Positions 1 through 6,813 of a stretch of 7,077 bases of DNA are shown here, piece after piece. The position numbers and the translations under genes are program-made. Every line of letters begins with the position of its first letter. Within the stretch, counting starts at the first letter, position 1. The notes beneath the pieces were generated by a model. The model searched no databases and was not told the DNA's origin. It worked only from the letters and a program-made list of their open reading frames with translations. The DNA comes from an uncultured Blautia sp. (lineage in GTDB: Bacteria; Bacillota; Clostridia; Lachnospirales; Lachnospiraceae), in contig CAKRVL010000114.1 in assembly GCA_934408705.1 (NCBI GenBank), positions 1-7,077 of the forward strand, read 5' to 3'.

Positions 1-140
1 TTATCAGAAGAATCCCCGGCTACGATTGCCAGATATCCTTTGCCGGTCTTAATGGATTTCTCAGTGGAAAATTCTCCGCTGACAGTCTTACCGGCCTTTG
101 TTGCAAGTCCGATCAGGGACAATGCCTTATTGTTCTTCAA
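1..140 (-). CDS. ylxQ: YlxQ-type L7Ae-family RNA-binding protein, N-terminal part (runs off left edge)
   Basis: The first 46 codons are visible and the gene continues past base 1. From a TTG start at 140-138 it reads MKNNKALSLIGLATKAGK, then TVSGEFSTEKSIKTGKG and YLAIVAGDSSD. This is the N-terminal pattern of bacterial L7Ae/L30e-like proteins (YlxQ): an SLIGLA.KAGK helix, a SGE segment, then a beta strand ending in an acidic loop. The family binds kink-turn RNA; the role of YlxQ itself is poorly defined. TTG was chosen because it gives the usual family N-terminus and is preceded by AAGGAG about 10 nt upstream; no ATG lies in this frame nearby. The start overlaps the end of ylxR by 14 bp, suggesting translational coupling. 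infB is the usual next gene in this operon but lies outside the window. Confidence 0.85.
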   Translation of the reverse strand, partial: MKNNKALSLIGLATKAGKTVSGEFSTEKSIKTGKGYLAIVAGDSSD

Positions 141-405
141 TGGTATCAAACTCCTTCTCAAGGCTCTCGTAAACCTCATTCGGGATTGCTGCCTTTAATG
201 AACGCTCCAAACCATGATTTTTTATTGCCTTCTCCAGACATTCACGGCTTCTGCATATATAAGCGCCTCTTCCATTCTTCTTGCCTGTGGCATCCAGAAT
301 GATCTCATCCTCTGCGGTTTTTAATACCCTGATCATTTCTTTTTTATTTTTCATTTCTCTGCAGCCTGTACACTGGCGCATGGGAATCTTATTCTTCGTC
401 TTCAT
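127..405 (-). CDS. ylxR: YlxR/RnpM family RNA-binding protein (DUF448)
   Basis: A 92-residue protein of normal family length. Hallmarks are the RQCTGCR segment at residues 10-16 and the GRGAYIC motif at 45-51, both conserved in YlxR. The surrounding sequence is basic, fitting nucleic-acid binding. In Bacillus subtilis the homologue has been reported to bind RNase P RNA and modulate RNase P activity (name RnpM), and to affect expression of many genes; the same role here is inferred from family membership. The ATG at 405-403 gives the usual start (basic residues, then IPMRQC) and has a GAGGAAG ribosome binding site at 415-421. The gene overlaps the nusA end by 17 bp and the ylxQ start by 14 bp, so nusA-ylxR-ylxQ is probably translated as a coupled series. 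Confidence 0.93.
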   Translation of the reverse strand: MKTKNKIPMRQCTGCREMKNKKEMIRVLKTAEDEIILDATGKKNGRGAYICRSRECLEKAIKNHGLERSLKAAIPNEVYESLEKEFDTIEEQ

Positions 406-1585
406 TTTCTACCGCTTCCTCAGTCTCTTCAGACTCTTCACCGGCAGCTGCTTCCTGCTCATCCTCAGAAGCCTCTTCAGAGCTCTCCTCGTACTCCTCA
501 TCCTCGTAGTACTCGTCTTCGTCCTCATCATAATCATAGAAGTCGCCGGACTCTCTTGCCTGAGTTTCGCTCTTGATATCGATCTTGAAGCCTGTAAGAC
601 GGGCTGCAAGTCGTGCATTCTGACCTTCCTTACCAATCGCAAGGGAAAGCTGATAATCCGGAACTACAACCAGTGCAGTCTTCTCATCCGGATCTGCCAT
701 AACTGCGATAACCTTCGCCGGGCTTAACGCATTCTCGATCAGGATTGCCGGATTCTCATCCCAGTTGATGATATCGATTTTCTCACCGCGAAGCTCATTT
801 ACGATAGCACTTACACGGGCTCCATTCACACCAACACATGCTCCCACCGGATCTACGTCAGGCTCATTGCTCCATACAGCGAGCTTGGTACGTGATCCTG
901 CCTCACGGGCAATGCTCTTGATCTCAACAGTTCCGTCCTTCACCTCAGCAACCTCTGACTCAAAAAGACGCTTTACCAGTCCAGGATGTGTTCTGGAAAC
1001 AAGAATGCGAGGTCCCTTAGGAGTATCTTTAACTTCAAGAATATATACTTTAATTCTCTCAGTAGGCTTGAAGGTCTCACCCTTCACCTGCTCGTTCTCA
1101 GCGAGAATGGCATCTGCCTTACCAAGATTTACGCTTACATTGTGCCCTACCACACGCTGCACAATACCTGTGACAACCTCTTTCTCATTGCCATGATACT
1201 GATCGAACAGAACCTTACGTTCTTCCTCACGGATTTTCTGAAGGATAACGTTCTTTGCATTCTGTGTTGCAATACGGCCAAATTTATCGGAGTGAACCGG
1301 TACCTTCAGGATATCGCCAACCTCTGCATTGGTATTCTGCTTCTGTGCCTCTACAAGAGATACCTCTTCTGCAGGATCCTCCACATATTCTACCACCTTA
1401 CGATCTGCATATACACTGAAGTCGCCTGTTTCTCTGTTGATGGTAACATGTACGTTGTCAGCTTTTCCAAAATGATTCTTGTATGCCTGGATCAGGGACT
1501 GCTCAATGGCATCCAGCAGGGTTTCCTTGCTGATATTTTTCTCGCGTTCCAGTTCATCCAGAGCACCCATTAACTCCTTGTTCAT
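389..1585 (-). CDS. nusA: Transcription termination/antitermination factor NusA
   Basis: A 398-residue NusA, which binds RNA polymerase near the RNA exit channel, promotes hairpin pausing and intrinsic termination, and takes part in antitermination. Visible domains: N-terminal polymerase-binding domain about 1-125; S1 domain about 135-199, ending ILVSRTHP; KH1 about 200-275 with the GVNG loop at 252-255; KH2 about 280-340 with the GKEG loop at 318-321. It lacks the C-terminal acidic-repeat domains of Escherichia coli NusA, as is usual in Firmicutes. Instead it ends in a 52-residue tail (347-398) with 31 Asp/Glu and no Lys/Arg. The ATG at 1585-1583 is well supported by AAGGAGG at 1597-1603. 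It lies 47 nt after rimP and overlaps ylxR by 17 bp. Expression may be self-limiting through the terminator hairpin in the rimP leader. Confidence 0.97.
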   Translation of the reverse strand: MNKELMGALDELEREKNISKETLLDAIEQSLIQAYKNHFGKADNVHVTINRETGDFSVYADRKVVEYVEDPAEEVSLVEAQKQNTNAEVGDILKVPVHSDKFGRIATQNAKNVILQKIREEERKVLFDQYHGNEKEVVTGIVQRVVGHNVSVNLGKADAILAENEQVKGETFKPTERIKVYILEVKDTPKGPRILVSRTHPGLVKRLFESEVAEVKDGTVEIKSIAREAGSRTKLAVWSNEPDVDPVGACVGVNGARVSAIVNELRGEKIDIINWDENPAILIENALSPAKVIAVMADPDEKTALVVVPDYQLSLAIGKEGQNARLAARLTGFKIDIKSETQARESGDFYDYDEDEDEYYEDEEYEESSEEASEDEQEAAAGEESEETEEAVENEDEE

Positions 1586-1596
1586 TTTTCTTATTT

Positions 1597-1603
1597 CCTC
1601 CTT
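1597..1603 (-). promoter_or_regulatory. Strong ribosome binding site of nusA
   Basis: On the minus strand this reads AAGGAGG, a full match to the anti-Shine-Dalgarno end of 16S rRNA, 11 nt before the nusA ATG. It fixes the nusA start and suggests that nusA is initiated independently rather than by coupling to rimP. Confidence 0.85.
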
Positions 1604-1632
1604 TTTGCTTTCCAGCTTAGTCGCTTATTCCT

Positions 1633-2097
1633 TTAAAAATCAATTGCCAGACGCACCAGTGCGATGTCCTTCTTATCAAAGGTACGAGGAGCACCCTCCT
1701 CTGAAATAGTCACACTGTTATTATCATATGCTGTCAATTCACCGCAAAATTCCTTCTGTTTCTCGATTGGCCGGTAGGTTCTGATTTCTACCAGTTTGCC
1801 AATGCTTCTGGCAAAATCCTTCTCTTTCTTCAGCGGTCTGTCAAGTCCCGGAGAGCTGATCTCCATAATGTAGCTTTCTTCGATAAAATCATCCTCATCC
1901 AGCTTGTCACTGAAAGCTCTGCTTACTGTCTCACAATCATTTACTGTAATTCCACCTGGTTTATCAATATAGCCGCGAAGGTACCAGGTTCCTGCCTCCT
2001 TCACATATTCCACATCTACCAGCTCGAATCCATTACTCTCAACAATGGGAGTCAGCATTGCCTCTGCTTTCTGCTCATACTCTTCTTTTCTGCTCAT
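1633..2097 (-). CDS. rimP: Ribosome maturation factor RimP
   Basis: A 154-residue RimP, the usual family length. RimP binds the 30S subunit during assembly and is needed for efficient maturation of the small subunit. Key features are the N-terminal alpha/beta domain with LRGYIDKPGGI at 40-50 and the highly conserved SSPGLDRPL at 81-89, followed by the smaller C-terminal beta-barrel domain. The start was placed at 2097 (MSRKEEYEQKAEAML). The frame stays open further upstream to 2178, but that extension is unlike RimP and would run through the leader hairpins. AGGTGG lies a few bases before the chosen ATG as a modest ribosome binding site. It is the first gene of the rimP-nusA-ylxR-ylxQ operon, with a predicted promoter at 2209-2237 and a terminator-like hairpin in its leader. 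Confidence 0.95.
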   Translation of the reverse strand: MSRKEEYEQKAEAMLTPIVESNGFELVDVEYVKEAGTWYLRGYIDKPGGITVNDCETVSRAFSDKLDEDDFIEESYIMEISSPGLDRPLKKEKDFARSIGKLVEIRTYRPIEKQKEFCGELTAYDNNSVTISEEGAPRTFDKKDIALVRLAIDF

Positions 2098-2120
2098 TTT
2101 CCCACCTGCCTTTCCTGTCT

Positions 2121-2137
2121 GGGCTCTGTTAAAGCCC
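2121..2137 (-). other. Small hairpin in rimP leader
   Basis: On the minus strand GGGCT and AGCCC pair around a 7-nt loop, between the leader terminator and the rimP ribosome binding site. There is no T-run after it, so it is not a terminator. It could affect access to the ribosome binding site or compete with the 2161-2180 hairpin, since its TGGGC could also pair with the GCCCA arm upstream. This is inference from base pairing only. Confidence 0.4.
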
Positions 2138-2155
2138 ATCCTCATCCTTATCAGC

Positions 2156-2180
2156 AAAAAGAGTGGGCTCACGCCCACTC
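2156..2180 (-). terminator. Intrinsic-terminator hairpin in the rimP-nusA leader (probable attenuator)
   Basis: Read on the minus strand, GAGTGGGC and GCCCACTC form a perfect 8-bp GC-rich stem with a GTGA (GNRA-type) tetraloop, followed at once by five T and then GCTGATA. It lies after the predicted rimP promoter and 58 nt before the rimP ATG, so it would cut the transcript short before the operon. The U-tract is short and interrupted, as is typical of terminators that need NusA help. No other T-tailed hairpin lies between parC and rimP, so it may also stop read-through from parC. That it is a NusA-responsive attenuator is inference. Confidence 0.75.
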
Positions 2181-2208
2181 CCTAAGTCAACAAGTTCTGA
2201 TTTCCTAC

Positions 2209-2237
2209 ATTCTAACACCTTTAAATCTAAATTGCAA
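2209..2237 (-). promoter_or_regulatory. Predicted sigma-A promoter of rimP-nusA operon
   Basis: On the minus strand a TTGCAA -35 box (2237-2232) and a TAGAAT -10 box (2214-2209) are separated by exactly 17 nt of AT-rich DNA. Transcription would start near 2202, giving a leader of about 105 nt that contains the 2156-2180 terminator. The -10 box matches the consensus in 5 of 6 positions and the -35 box in 4 of 6. Confidence 0.65.
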
Positions 2238-2285
2238 GGACTTTTTATCAGAAATGCCCATTTTACAAGGTTTTAACCCTTTTTG

Positions 2286-2339
2286 ATTCGGATCAAACGG
2301 ATATTCCAGGTCCGCTTCGCTACTTGCTCATAACCGAAT
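2286..2339 (-). repeat. GCGGAC-type palindromic repeat, copy downstream of parC
   Basis: The core at 2295-2331 matches 6748-6784 upstream of parE at 32 of 37 positions, and all five differences are transitions. On the minus strand its inner hairpin is AAGCGGA/TCCGTTT (2317-2311 with 2301-2295) around a 9-nt loop. Flanking ATTCGG (2286-2291) and CCGAAT (2334-2339) can form an outer 6-bp stem. One inner pair is a G-T wobble on the minus strand but an A-C mismatch on the plus strand, which favours an RNA made in the parC direction. No coding potential was seen. Confidence 0.7.
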
Positions 2340-2453
2340 AACTGCTTCGCAGTTTATCAGAAGGAGCTTACACTCCTCCTGATACAAGCAAGTCCCCACC
2401 CACTGCTTATTACTCTTCACAACCAACCCAGAGGACTTGCTTGATTCGGTTAT
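2330..2453 (-). other. Multi-hairpin four-way-junction structure at the parC 3' end
   Basis: Four inverted repeats tile this segment with no bases left between them. Outer stem: 2444-2453 with 2330-2339, 10 bp perfect. Inside, in transcript order: 2433-2443 with 2385-2395 (11 bp perfect, 37-nt G-rich loop on the minus strand); 2373-2384 with 2355-2366 (12 bp with one G-U pair, 6-nt loop); 2349-2354 with 2340-2345 (6 bp, GAA loop). The outer stem includes the parC TAA stop and the last base of its final Ile codon. The G-U pair is an A-C mismatch on the other strand, so the fold is best as minus-strand RNA. No T-run follows, so it is not a standard terminator. It may protect or process the parEC mRNA 3' end, or be a structured RNA; function unknown. 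Confidence 0.7.
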
Positions 2454-4696
2454 ATCCTTGGCTTTGTTCCTTTTGTATCTCGCTTTGCCAGTTTTACTTT
2501 ATTCAGGGAATACGGTTTATCGTGATACTGGATGGTGTATTCCTGTCTTGGTTCTACCATATAAGCGTGCTCCAGCACATCTCCGTTTCCAAGCTTCATG
2601 CCTCGCACACCTACAGAGGTCTTCTTCATAGCAGATATGTCTGTTTTCAGAATTCGCAGGAAATATCCTCCCTGGCTCTGGAATACCACCTGCTCCATCT
2701 CATCAGCCAGACCTACAAAAATCAGCCTGTCATCCTCTCCCAGCTTAGTGGAAGCAATCGTTCTTTTCGACACATCGAACTCATCACCGGCAACAAGCTT
2801 GCACATAGATGTTTTCGTAACAAACAAAAGGGTAGATAATTTGACCTGACCTACAGGTACTACATAAAGGATCTGCTCCTGGCTGCTGTCATAGTTACTC
2901 AGGTTATCTGCCGGGATTCCTTTATCGCGGAAGCGTACCAGCGGAATATCAGCTACTTTAATAGAGTGCATACGTCCCATATCTGTAAAGATACAGATTT
3001 TATCCGTATTCATGCAGGTAAAAATAAATTTATTCTCTGCATGGGCGGCTTCTTTATTTCGCTCATATGCGTTCTTATCGATGAGACGCATATAGCCGAA
3101 GCGATCCATAAGGAAGCAGACCTCTGCCTCTTCCATCTTCTTCTCTTCATAAACTGCCTCTTCTGCATTCTCTATCACTGTTCTTCTCTTAACGCTGTAT
3201 TCCCTCTTAATCCCATCCAGCTCAGTGATGATCACATCGCACATGGAATCATAATTATTCAAAACATCCTCATAAGATGCAATATTCTTTAAGGTCTGTT
3301 CATACTCAGCCTCAAGTGCCTGGATTTCCAGCCCGATCAGACGATACAGACGCATCTCAAGAATAGCTGTTGCCTGATTCTCTGAAAACTTCAGGTTTTT
3401 GGCAGCCTTCTCACTGGCCTTGGACTTAAATTTAATGCCCTCGGTCACTCCCTCTACCAGACATTTTTTTACCTGATCGCGACTCTTACTTCCACGAAGG
3501 ATCTCAATGATCAGGTCAATCACATCACAAGCCTTAATAAGACCTTCCTGGATTTCCTTTTTCTCCAGCTCTTTTCCCAGAAGTGTCTTATACTTGCGGG
3601 TAGTAACATCAAAAACGAAATCCACATGATGCTCGATGATCTGCTTCAGACTTAAGGTTTCCGGCCTTCCGTCTGCAACAGCCAGCATATTTACACCAAA
3701 GGTATCTTCCAGCCTGGTCTTTTTATAGAGCATATTTGTAAGATTGGTTACATCAGCATCCTTTTTCAGTTCAAGGACAATACGGATGCCCTCCTTGGAG
3801 GACTGATTGGAAATATCCACAATATCAGTAGTTTTCTTCGTTTCTACAAGAGATGCCACATCATTAAGGAATTTTCCGATATTTGCTCCGATCATGGTGT
3901 ACGGGATTTCTGTAATCACAAGCTGCTGACGGCCGCCTTTTAGTTTCTCCACTTCCACCTTGCCCCGAAGACGGAGCTTTCCGCTTCCGGTCTCATAAAT
4001 ATTCAGAAGGTCATCCTTATTTACTACAAGTCCCCCTGTAGGAAAATCCGGTCCCTTCAGATAGCGCATCAGTCCCTTGACACTGATTTCGTTATTCTTA
4101 ATATATGCCTTCACAGCATCCACAACCTCTCCAAGGTTATGTGGGGGAATACTGGTTGCCATACCAACTGCGATACCATCTGCGCCATTTACAAGAAGGT
4201 TGGGAATCTTTACCGGAAGCACCTGAGGTTCCTTCTCTGTCTCATCAAAGTTCGGCATAAAATCAACTACATTTTTGTCCAGGTCTGCCAGAAAAACCTC
4301 CTGAGTCAGCTTCTCAAGTCTTGCCTCTGTATATCGCATGGCAGCGGCACCGTCACCCTCAATAGAGCCAAAATTTCCATGACCGTCTACCAGGATCTTG
4401 CCCTTTTTAAAATCCTGAGCCATCACAACCAGCGCTTCATAAATAGAGCTATCACCGTGCGGATGATATTTACCCATAGTATCACCCACAATACGGGCGC
4501 ATTTACGATATGGGCGGTCGTAGCGGATTCCAAGCTCATACATATCATACAGAGTTCTTCTCTGTACCGGCTTCAGGCCATCCCTTACATCAGGAAGCGC
4601 TCTGGAAATGATAACACTCATGGCATAATCTATATAGGATTTTTGCATCACGTCCGCATAGTCCGTGGCAATAATGTTCTCCTGTTTTGTTTCCAT
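2450..4696 (-). CDS. parC: DNA topoisomerase IV subunit A (ParC)
   Basis: A 748-residue type IIA topoisomerase A subunit, which cuts and religates DNA during chromosome decatenation together with ParE. The catalytic pair Arg121-Tyr122 lies in [10 protein letters not shown]; the quinolone-contact helix [10 protein letters not shown] (78-87) carries Ser83 and Glu87, the unmutated residue types; the DNA-bending isoleucine is Ile175 in [11 protein letters not shown]. The winged-helix and tower regions are followed by the coiled-coil arm (about 375-495) and a beta-pinwheel C-terminal domain (about 523-715). No GyrA box (QRRGGKG type) is present; the matching region near 640-652 reads [13 protein letters not shown]. 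This and the short C-terminal domain favour ParC over GyrA. AGGAGAGG (4708-4715) lies 11 nt before the ATG and overlaps the parE stop; the genes are 17 nt apart. A less likely alternative is a second gyrase-type A subunit. Confidence 0.9.
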   Translation of the reverse strand: METKQENIIATDYADVMQKSYIDYAMSVIISRALPDVRDGLKPVQRRTLYDMYELGIRYDRPYRKCARIVGDTMGKYHPHGDSSIYEALVVMAQDFKKGKILVDGHGNFGSIEGDGAAAMRYTEARLEKLTQEVFLADLDKNVVDFMPNFDETEKEPQVLPVKIPNLLVNGADGIAVGMATSIPPHNLGEVVDAVKAYIKNNEISVKGLMRYLKGPDFPTGGLVVNKDDLLNIYETGSGKLRLRGKVEVEKLKGGRQQLVITEIPYTMIGANIGKFLNDVASLVETKKTTDIVDISNQSSKEGIRIVLELKKDADVTNLTNMLYKKTRLEDTFGVNMLAVADGRPETLSLKQIIEHHVDFVFDVTTRKYKTLLGKELEKKEIQEGLIKACDVIDLIIEILRGSKSRDQVKKCLVEGVTEGIKFKSKASEKAAKNLKFSENQATAILEMRLYRLIGLEIQALEAEYEQTLKNIASYEDVLNNYDSMCDVIITELDGIKREYSVKRRTVIENAEEAVYEEKKMEEAEVCFLMDRFGYMRLIDKNAYERNKEAAHAENKFIFTCMNTDKICIFTDMGRMHSIKVADIPLVRFRDKGIPADNLSNYDSSQEQILYVVPVGQVKLSTLLFVTKTSMCKLVAGDEFDVSKRTIASTKLGEDDRLIFVGLADEMEQVVFQSQGGYFLRILKTDISAMKKTSVGVRGMKLGNGDVLEHAYMVEPRQEYTIQYHDKPYSLNKVKLAKRDTKGTKPRI

Positions 4697-4713
4697 AATC
4701 TTGTATTCCTCTC

Positions 4714-6639
4714 CTAAATATCCAGTTCTGCATCTGTGGCATGCTCATATATGAAAGCCTTTCTGGGCGGCACATCGCTTCCCATCAGGATTTCCGTCAC
4801 ACTGGACGCCATACGGGCATCTTCGATCTCCACCCGTTTCATTCTTCTTGTTTCAGGATTCAAAGTAGTCTCCCACAGCTGCTGGGCATCCATTTCTCCA
4901 AGACCTTTATATCTCTGAAGCGTAAAGCTGCCCGGCTTATGGGTGCGGCGGTATTTTTCCAAAGCCTTGTCATCGTACAGATACTCTTCTGCACCTTTCT
5001 TGGGCATTACTTTATAAAGAGGCGGCATTGCAATATATACATGTCCCTCGTAGATCAGTTCCGGCATAAAGCGATAAAATAAAGTAAGCAAAAGTGTGGA
5101 AATATGAGCTCCATCCACATCCGCATCGGCCATGATCACAATCTTGTCATAGCGAAGCTTTGTAATATCAAAATCATTTCCATAGCCTTCGGAAAATCCG
5201 CAGCCAAATGCATTGATCATTGTCTTGATTTCTGCGTTAGCAAGGACTTTATCGATAGTCGCTTTCTCCACATTCAGAATCTTACCCCTGATTGGAAGAA
5301 TTGCCTGGTAATTACGATCTCTGGCTGTCTTGGCTGAACCGCCTGCGGAATCTCCCTCTACGATAAATATTTCACAAAGTGACGGATCTTTTTTCTCACA
5401 GTTTGCAAGCTTGCCGTTAGAGTCAAAGGAATATTTCTGCTTGGTGAGAAGATTAGTCTTGGCACGTTCCTCTGTCTTACGGATCTTAGCCGCCTTCTCT
5501 GCGCAGGATAAAATAGTTTTCAGTGTCTCCAGATTACGGTCAAAGTATAGCACCAGCTGCTCAGACATCACCTTACTTGTTGCACGGGATGCATCCTGGT
5601 TATCCAGCTTGGTCTTAGTCTGTCCCTCGAAGCGAGGCTCCGGATGCTTGATGGAAACAACTGCTGTCATTCCGTTACGGATATCTGCTCCTGTGAAATT
5701 AGCATCCTTTTCCTTCAGGATTCCGATTTCACGGGCATAAGTATTCATTACTGTGGTAAAAGTAGTCTTAAAACCTGTAAGGTGTGTTCCGCCCTCTGCA
5801 TTATAAATATTATTACAAAATCCCAGTACATTCTCACGGAATTCATTCGTATACTGAAAAGCTGCTTCCACCTGGATTCCGTCTGCCTCACCCTTCAGAT
5901 AAATGGGCTCATGGAGCGCTTCTGAATTATGATTCAGATCTTTAATATATCCTACAATACCATCAGGCTCATGGTAGATAACATCCTCTGGTGTGTCACC
6001 CCGAAGATCCATGAAGTGAATAGTCAGTTCAGGATTCAGATAAGCAGTCTCATGAAGACGGCTCTTTACCTCCGTGGAAGAAAATCTGGTCTTCTCAAAA
6101 ATCTCCGGATCCGGAAGAAAGTTCACGCAGGTTCCTGTCTGCCTGGTCTTCCCAAGCTTAGGAAGCAATCCTTCTTCCAGTTCTATGGTCGGCACACCTC
6201 TCTCATAGTGATCGTGATGCACATAGCCATCGCGGCTTATCCTGATATCCAGATAAGTGGACAAAGCATTTACTACAGAAGAGCCAACTCCATGAAGTCC
6301 GCCACTTGTCTTATAAGCTGAATTGTCAAATTTGCCACCTGCATGAAGTGTGGTAAACACAAGACGCTCTGCGGATATCCCTTTCTCATGCATATCTACA
6401 GGAATACCTCGTCCATTATCAGTTACAGTACAGGAGCCATCCTTCTCCAGTGTTACCTCAATATTAGAGCAGTAGCCAGCCAGATGCTCATCCACTGCAT
6501 TATCCACAATTTCATATATAAGGTGGTTCAAGCCCTTCCTGGATACACTTCCGATATACATTCCCGGACGTTTTCTTACCGCTTCCAAGCCTTCCAGGAC
6601 AGAAATACTACCCGCGTCGTAAGTGTCTTTCTTTGCCAT
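4714..6639 (-). CDS. parE: DNA topoisomerase IV subunit B (ParE)
   Basis: A 641-residue ATPase subunit of a type IIA topoisomerase, partner of the adjacent ParC. GHKL ATP-site features are Glu43/Asn47 (EIVDNAVDE), DNGRGIP (74-80) and GGLHGVGSSVVNALS (113-127); the transducer ATP-contact loop QTKTKL is at 340-345 (Lys342). The Toprim domain carries EGDSAGGSAK (428-437, Glu428), PIRGKILNVEKA (449-460) and the metal-binding DADVDG (505-510). The conserved tail motif RYKGLGEMD follows near the C-terminus. Length and motifs do not by themselves separate ParE from GyrB; pairing with an A subunit lacking a GyrA box supports ParE. The start at 6639 (MAKKDTYDAGS) has AAAGGAA at 6648-6654. An in-frame ATG at 6663 has no such site. 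The residue after QTKTKL is Asp346, where Gly is common in the family. The leader carries several hairpins. Confidence 0.9.
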   Translation of the reverse strand: MAKKDTYDAGSISVLEGLEAVRKRPGMYIGSVSRKGLNHLIYEIVDNAVDEHLAGYCSNIEVTLEKDGSCTVTDNGRGIPVDMHEKGISAERLVFTTLHAGGKFDNSAYKTSGGLHGVGSSVVNALSTYLDIRISRDGYVHHDHYERGVPTIELEEGLLPKLGKTRQTGTCVNFLPDPEIFEKTRFSSTEVKSRLHETAYLNPELTIHFMDLRGDTPEDVIYHEPDGIVGYIKDLNHNSEALHEPIYLKGEADGIQVEAAFQYTNEFRENVLGFCNNIYNAEGGTHLTGFKTTFTTVMNTYAREIGILKEKDANFTGADIRNGMTAVVSIKHPEPRFEGQTKTKLDNQDASRATSKVMSEQLVLYFDRNLETLKTILSCAEKAAKIRKTEERAKTNLLTKQKYSFDSNGKLANCEKKDPSLCEIFIVEGDSAGGSAKTARDRNYQAILPIRGKILNVEKATIDKVLANAEIKTMINAFGCGFSEGYGNDFDITKLRYDKIVIMADADVDGAHISTLLLTLFYRFMPELIYEGHVYIAMPPLYKVMPKKGAEEYLYDDKALEKYRRTHKPGSFTLQRYKGLGEMDAQQLWETTLNPETRRMKRVEIEDARMASSVTEILMGSDVPPRKAFIYEHATDAELDI

Positions 6640-6677
6640 GGTGTTAATTCCTTTCTTAAACATCTCATACTTCTATT

Positions 6678-6813
6678 TGACCGCCTTTTTATTTCAGCGG
6701 TTATGAAAAGCGGACATACTCGTCCGCTTTTTACTCATTCGTTGATAAAGCGGACATTCCAAGTCCGCTTTGCTACTTACTCATGAACGCAGTCGCTTCG
6801 CGACCTGCGTTCA
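6678..6813 (-). repeat. Four-hairpin array in the parE leader, including two GCGGAC palindromic repeats
   Basis: In plus coordinates the hairpins are: 6784-6791 with 6806-6813 plus inner 6792-6796 with 6800-6804 (13 bp, one bulged base, 3-nt loop); 6747-6755 with 6763-6771 (9 bp perfect, 7-nt loop); 6706-6715 with 6722-6731 (10 bp perfect, 6-nt loop); 6678-6684 with 6697-6703 (7 bp with one G-T pair, 12-nt loop). The two middle hairpins share AAAGCGGACAT and GTCCGCTTT and are followed by ACTCAT, so they look like a tandem duplication. The 6706-6731 hairpin has A-runs and T-runs on both sides and could act as a weak terminator in either direction. All would lie in the parE 5' leader if the promoter at 6828-6857 is used. 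Confidence 0.75.

Noticed and set aside
409..642. Basic, Arg-rich minus-strand frame overlapping the nusA 3' end
   Set aside because: It is the shifted frame of GA-rich acidic-tail codons, with no independent start signal.
281..727. Plus-strand open frame opposite nusA (148 codons), with hydrophobic stretches
   Set aside because: It is antisense to the highly conserved nusA and ylxR genes; the hydrophobic look comes from the complement of the acidic-tail codons. No ribosome binding site or known family was seen.
2098..2178. N-terminal extension of RimP from an in-frame ATG at 2178
   Set aside because: The extra 27 residues do not resemble RimP, the start codon lies inside the leader terminator hairpin, and the start at 2097 gives the normal family length with a ribosome binding site.
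2396..2432. G-quadruplex in the G-rich 37-nt loop on the minus strand
   Set aside because: The G-runs are mostly two or three long with one large gap, so only a weak two-layer form is possible. The evidence is too thin.
2385..2443. CRISPR-like repeat pair
   Set aside because: There are only two arms in inverted orientation and no repeat-spacer periodicity; it is a hairpin.
4139..4717. Plus-strand open frame of 192 codons opposite parC
   Set aside because: Antisense shadow of a conserved gene, with no recognisable product and no promoter or binding site seen.
6640..6663. ParE start at the upstream ATG (6663)
   Set aside because: No ribosome binding site precedes it, whereas the ATG at 6639 has AAAGGAA at good spacing and the usual family N-terminus.
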